From Oxytricha trifallax (Eukaryota > Ciliophora > Spirotrichea > Sporadotrichida > Oxytrichidae): 64,000 nt of DNA. Under the pieces are notes generated by a model. That model had not been told where the DNA came from. It made no database searches and saw only the letters and a list, made by a program, of their open reading frames with translations. The stretch is from the NCBI GenBank assembly GCA_000711775.1, contig ARYC01000753.1, positions 1 to 64,000 on the forward strand, given 5' to 3'. Below are positions 60,305 to 64,000 of the stretch, in pieces; the stretch's first letter is position 1; each line of letters begins with the position of its first letter. The position numbers were made by a program, and so were the translations under genes.

Positions 60305-62483
60305 ACTACCAATTATAATAAAAAAGGTAGAATCATCAAAATCGCTCTTGGACTAATTTCTATTACTACCCTTGCGATTGTCGGCATTATAAATTTGTAG
60401 GACTTTGAATAATCAAGAAAATGAATTTCTTTGCGTAAAAATCTATAATAAATTGTATAAAGATAATAATAGTGTTTAAATTATTATTTAATCAAGGTCA
60501 GGTTCCTCAAGATTCTTGGCTTCTTAAAATACAGACTAATAATAGTTACAAATTGATTTTTCAAATTATGTGTCCAAACATAATAAGAAATATGACACGG
60601 TCAGCTAATATTAACATAGAATGAGTGTTTTCAAGAGTAATTTATTCTATTACTTACATTCATATAATTTTTAACAATTATATGAATAAATTTACTCATT
60701 ACTTATTTTATTTTTTGAAAACAAGAAAAACAATTCTTGAAAGGTTGCTGACAATTAGTTCTCTGACTGGACTCCTGAGGAATTTGAAGAGATTTTAGGG
60801 TTAAAATAATCACATCTGCCAAGCTTTAAACTTCAGCTAATATTGGCAAGTATTTTATTCTAAAATATATAATTTAATTTATCTTTTTATTATGATATTA
60901 TAATAAATCTCAATCCACATTGACAACTACGACTTCTTCTGGACTCTTTGCTGCTTAAATATAAACACTATAGTATAGGAATTAATTCGATTATATAAAA
61001 TTAACAATAAATTATTAATTATTATAATTATCATTCGAAAATTTAATCTAGATTAACTCTACTGTATATCCTCTAATTTTATATTTTTAGAATTTTCTTT
61101 GAATTATAATAGGAAGATATGAATTTTAATCTTGATAACTATTGACAACTTATACTATGTTTTAAATCTATTTGTCTAATGTTATTTATTCGAGCAAAGC
61201 GATTATTTTTAATTTATTTTATGTCTAATCCAATTATATAAAATGTAACTGAGTTTAAGATGCTTATTTTATAAAATTTCAACTTAACTAAATTTCATAA
61301 TAAATTATCTTTTTATTTAATTTACAAACTTGAACTTATTCTTAGAAGATTATGTAAAAATCGATTAAAAGTTAATAAGTATGCTTCTCTATACCCAGCA
61401 TCATATGACTGGAGAATTCTCAACAAAGTATCAAAGATTAAAGATCAATAATCTTATAACAAATACTATTTAATAAAAACTATTATAAAGTTAATGCAAT
61501 TAAAGAAAATCTTGTGGAAGTTGCTATGCTTTTGCAGCAGTAGGGGCATTTGAGTCTCAGCTCATGATAAAAAATCAAAGTTTATATTCAATATCCAATT
61601 TGGACCTCTCTGAACAATAAATAGTAGACTGTTCCAAAGCTAATTCATTTATAATTTAAATAGAATCATTAACAAAGTTACAACTATATTTAGTCCTTAG
61701 TTTCTCATTTATCATTATAAAATATGATCTTAATAATTACGGATGCCAAGGAGGATAAATGGATGAAACCTATAAATACATGATGAGATGAGTACACCCC
61801 TCAGAGCAGAGTCTGAAATATTATAAATTGTTATTTTACTCAATTATTATTACTCTATTTACCTTTTTACTATAATCTTTCTTAAATAAATTAATCTGCA
61901 TACCCCTATGTTTCAAGAAATTAGCCATGTAAGCTGAAACAACTAAATCTCAAAACTAACTATCCCAAGGCAACCGGTTATTACGGACCCTATACCATTT
62001 AAGACAAGGAACTTATAAAAGCATAAGTTTACTTAACAACAATTTCCATTGGAATTGCAGCTGCCAACTCTTTTTAATATTACTCGACAGGCATTTATGC
62101 ATTGTAAAAATTAATTATTAGTCACTTTTATAGTTAATAAGATTGTTATTTCAAATATTAAATAATTGCTTATTTTGTAATAGCAACTGACTGTAATAAG
62201 ACTCCACTCAATCATGCAATATAAGTTATTGGTAATTAAAGTAAGTGTATTTAAATTAAATTAGTTTCTTTATAAAATTTTATTGGATGGGGATCAGTCA
62301 TGAACGCTGATGGGACTTCAATAGAGTATTGGATAGCTAAAAATCAATGGGATGCATACTGGGGTGAATAAGGTTACATGAAGATTTAAATGATAAACGG
62401 AACAAATTCAATCAGTAATTATAAATTTTTATATAACAGGAGTCTGTGGAATGAACTTAGAAATTTCATATGCAAAAGCCTGA
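60305..62483 (+). CDS. Papain-family cysteine peptidase 2 (C1A), germline form with IESs
   Basis: N-terminal membrane segment (KGRIIKIALGLISITTLAIV) near 60330, so possibly type II anchored; propeptide FSNYVSKHNKKYDTVSQYQ and QFSDWTPEEFEEILGL; a Thr/Ser-rich linker; mature start YPASYDWRILNKVSKIKDQ; catalytic Cys in SCGSCYAFAAVGAFESQL; LDLSEQQIVDCSK; NYGCQGGQMDETYKYMM; catalytic His in CNKTPLNHAIQVIGWGSVMN; and IEYWIAKNQWDAYWGEQGYM, where the usual N-S-W-G is N-Q-W-D. The C terminus after a 25-bp intron is GVCGMNLEISYAKA, TGA 62481-62483. Five inserts with verified direct repeats cut it. The 5' start and parts at 60.4-61.4 kb remain unresolved. Confidence 0.88.
61456..61513 (+). other. IES in peptidase 2, pointer AATCTT
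   Basis: Excision joins K-I-K-D-Q-Q to S-C-G-S-C-Y-A-F, rebuilding the active-site motif. Confidence 0.9.
61646..61738 (+). other. IES in peptidase 2, pointer TAATT
   Basis: Excision joins V-D-C-S-K-A to N-Y-G-C-Q-G-G in frame. Confidence 0.85.
61816..61898 (+). other. IES in peptidase 2, pointer TCTG
   Basis: Excision joins L-R-A-E to S-A-Y-P-Y-V in frame. Confidence 0.75.
62102..62185 (+). other. IES in peptidase 2, pointer GCA
   Basis: Excision joins S-T-G-I-Y-A to T-D-C-N-K-T in frame. Confidence 0.7.
62233..62286 (+). other. IES in peptidase 2, pointer TTATTGG
   Basis: Seven-base repeat; excision joins H-A-I-Q-V-I-G to W-G-S-V-M, just after the catalytic His. Confidence 0.9.
62415..62439 (+). 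other. 25-bp GT-AG intron of peptidase 2
   Basis: Donor GTAATT, acceptor AACAG. Removal of exactly 25 bp gives the expected V-C-G-M-N; the alternative 24-bp excision by a CAG repeat gives the wrong frame. Confidence 0.6.
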
Positions 62484-62489
62484 ATAATA

Positions 62490-63740
62490 TGCTTTTAATC
62501 ACACTTAGTGACGTGATATAATTCTAAGAGACATATTTAAACCTTAAACTTTAAAATTGATAGAATTTATGAGTTATCATATGTAGCTACCAAACTTAAA
62601 AAATATAATTGATCATATTTTATCAAAATTTTTATAATTTATAATTATATTAATTTACTTTGAAGATCAGTTTGATAAGAAATGTTTAAGGTTTTAACTC
62701 ATTTTAATTTCATTAAAAATACTAATTTTACTTTAATTCTATTTTAAATAATATCTTTTTAATATTTTATTTTCATTAGGTTTTATACTTATTACAATTC
62801 TATCATTTTCTACAAACTTACACTAATTTGACTTCGTTTTTTAATTATTTTTAAATTTTTATTTACACTAAATATTGAATAAATTAAAAAATTTTAAAAT
62901 TAATATTTTTAATTTGAATTAATGTAATAAGAAATTATATTTGAAAATAATATCTAATATATATATATATATTTATATCTTTATTTCAATACTCAAGATT
63001 TTGAGTAAAAATAATGATGAGAATATGATCATTAACAGAAAAATTTAGGTTTAAAGATTGCAACGAAGAAAATAGACATGAAAGTTGATCTATCTTAATT
63101 AACAATTTAAATATTAAATAATCAATCAATTACTAACTCTTATTTACTCTACTTAATAACCATCTTACTTTTTCAATCATAATAAAAAATGGGATTTTGG
63201 TTTACCGTATGAATGATATAATTTAATATCTACAATTTTTTGTTTTATATTGTAATTATTTGTAAATAGTAAATATAGTAGTAGATCCACTGCGCACGAT
63301 AGAGAAATTAATAGGGAATTAAATAATTAAAAATAAATTAATAGAATTGGTGCATTTTGTTTATAGTAATAAGTAAATAAATCCCTTTTTTAAATTTTAT
63401 GTTTACATTCCAAGAATTAAATATTAGATTAATAGAAATGATTTATGAATAATAAAAAATTATAATTATAAGTCGTAGATAAATAAGAAATAAAGCTCGT
63501 AACTTTCTCAAATTTATTTTTAATATTTCTAAGTATAATATATCTTAATTTTATACCTATTTTTTTCAAAGTATTATTTGTTATATATTTAAATTGTAAA
63601 TTAAAATAAATAAATAAAAAAGATCAAAATCATTATAGAGTTTCATGGCTTTGTTTATAAAAACTGTCTATGCAGAGATTCACATTTATTCTTAATTTTA
63701 TCAAATATGAGTTAGATTTTCTCACTTTTTAGGAATAAAT
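62490..63740. other. AT-rich germline DNA, no gene seen
   Basis: Over 1.2 kb with no coding-like sequence and a short AT dinucleotide run near 62960. Confidence 0.5.
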
Positions 63741-63744
63741 ACTA

Positions 63745-64000
<256 letters not shown>

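Noticed and set aside
62415-62439. IES with pointer CAG
   Set aside because: Excision by the CAG repeat removes 24 bp and gives the wrong C-terminal frame; a 25-bp GT-AG intron gives the expected V-C-G-M-N.

Overview
The window reads as germline (micronuclear) DNA of a hypotrichous (stichotrich) ciliate of the Oxytricha/Stylonychia type. Three things seen in the sequence support this. (1) Many long reading frames make sense only if TAA and TAG encode glutamine and TGA is the only stop. (2) A Tc1/mariner-type transposase lies beside a C4A4C4A4 telomere-like repeat, the hallmark of telomere-bearing elements (TBEs), known from hypotrich germlines. (3) Two papain-family genes are cut into blocks by short AT-rich inserts flanked by 3-7 bp direct repeats. 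Removing each insert with one repeat copy rejoins the peptidase frame. This is the MDS-pointer-IES layout (MDS, macronuclear-destined segment; IES, internal eliminated segment).

Layout. 1-4.2 kb: decayed TBE-type DNA with an accessory frame and a 42-kDa-type transposase. 4.4-7.1 kb: coding blocks of an unidentified helical, possibly armadillo-like protein. 7.1-9.3 kb: AT-rich, no gene seen. 9.3-11.9 kb (-): coiled-coil protein. 13.4-15.7 kb (+): calpain-like peptidase. 16-18.8 kb (+): a charged unknown protein and a PHO80/cyclin-Y-like cyclin. 18.9-21.6 kb (-): large Q/N-rich protein. 22.4-24.4 kb (+): coiled-coil protein. 25-25.8 kb (-): damaged ariadne-type RBR ubiquitin ligase. 26.1-26.7 kb (-): ADF/cofilin. 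27.1-36.2 kb: parts of one EF-hand gene on both strands, joined by a perfect 242-bp inverted duplication, with other small genes between. 37-51.4 kb: array of a 4.47-kb unit (about 2.3 near-identical copies plus an older diverged one) carrying three minus-strand coding blocks called A, B and C here. 51.5-53.6 kb (-): a five-exon gene and small genes. 53.9-56.5 kb (+): Q/N-rich protein. 56.6-57.6 kb (+): DJ-1/PfpI protein. 58.1-64 kb: three papain-family peptidase genes in alternating orientation.

The genes look like unrelated single genes, as expected where each is later cut out on its own small somatic chromosome; no operon-like logic is visible. The strongest candidates for something unusual are the 242-bp inverted duplication that links two halves of one gene about 7 kb apart, and the young tandem array with a copy-specific poly-C tract. 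Introns are often very short (25-39 bp).

Limits: all translations were done by eye with TAA/TAG = Gln. Ends of coding blocks at AT-rich DNA are approximate, and TGA-free frames arise easily in such AT-rich sequence, so short blocks are weakly supported.
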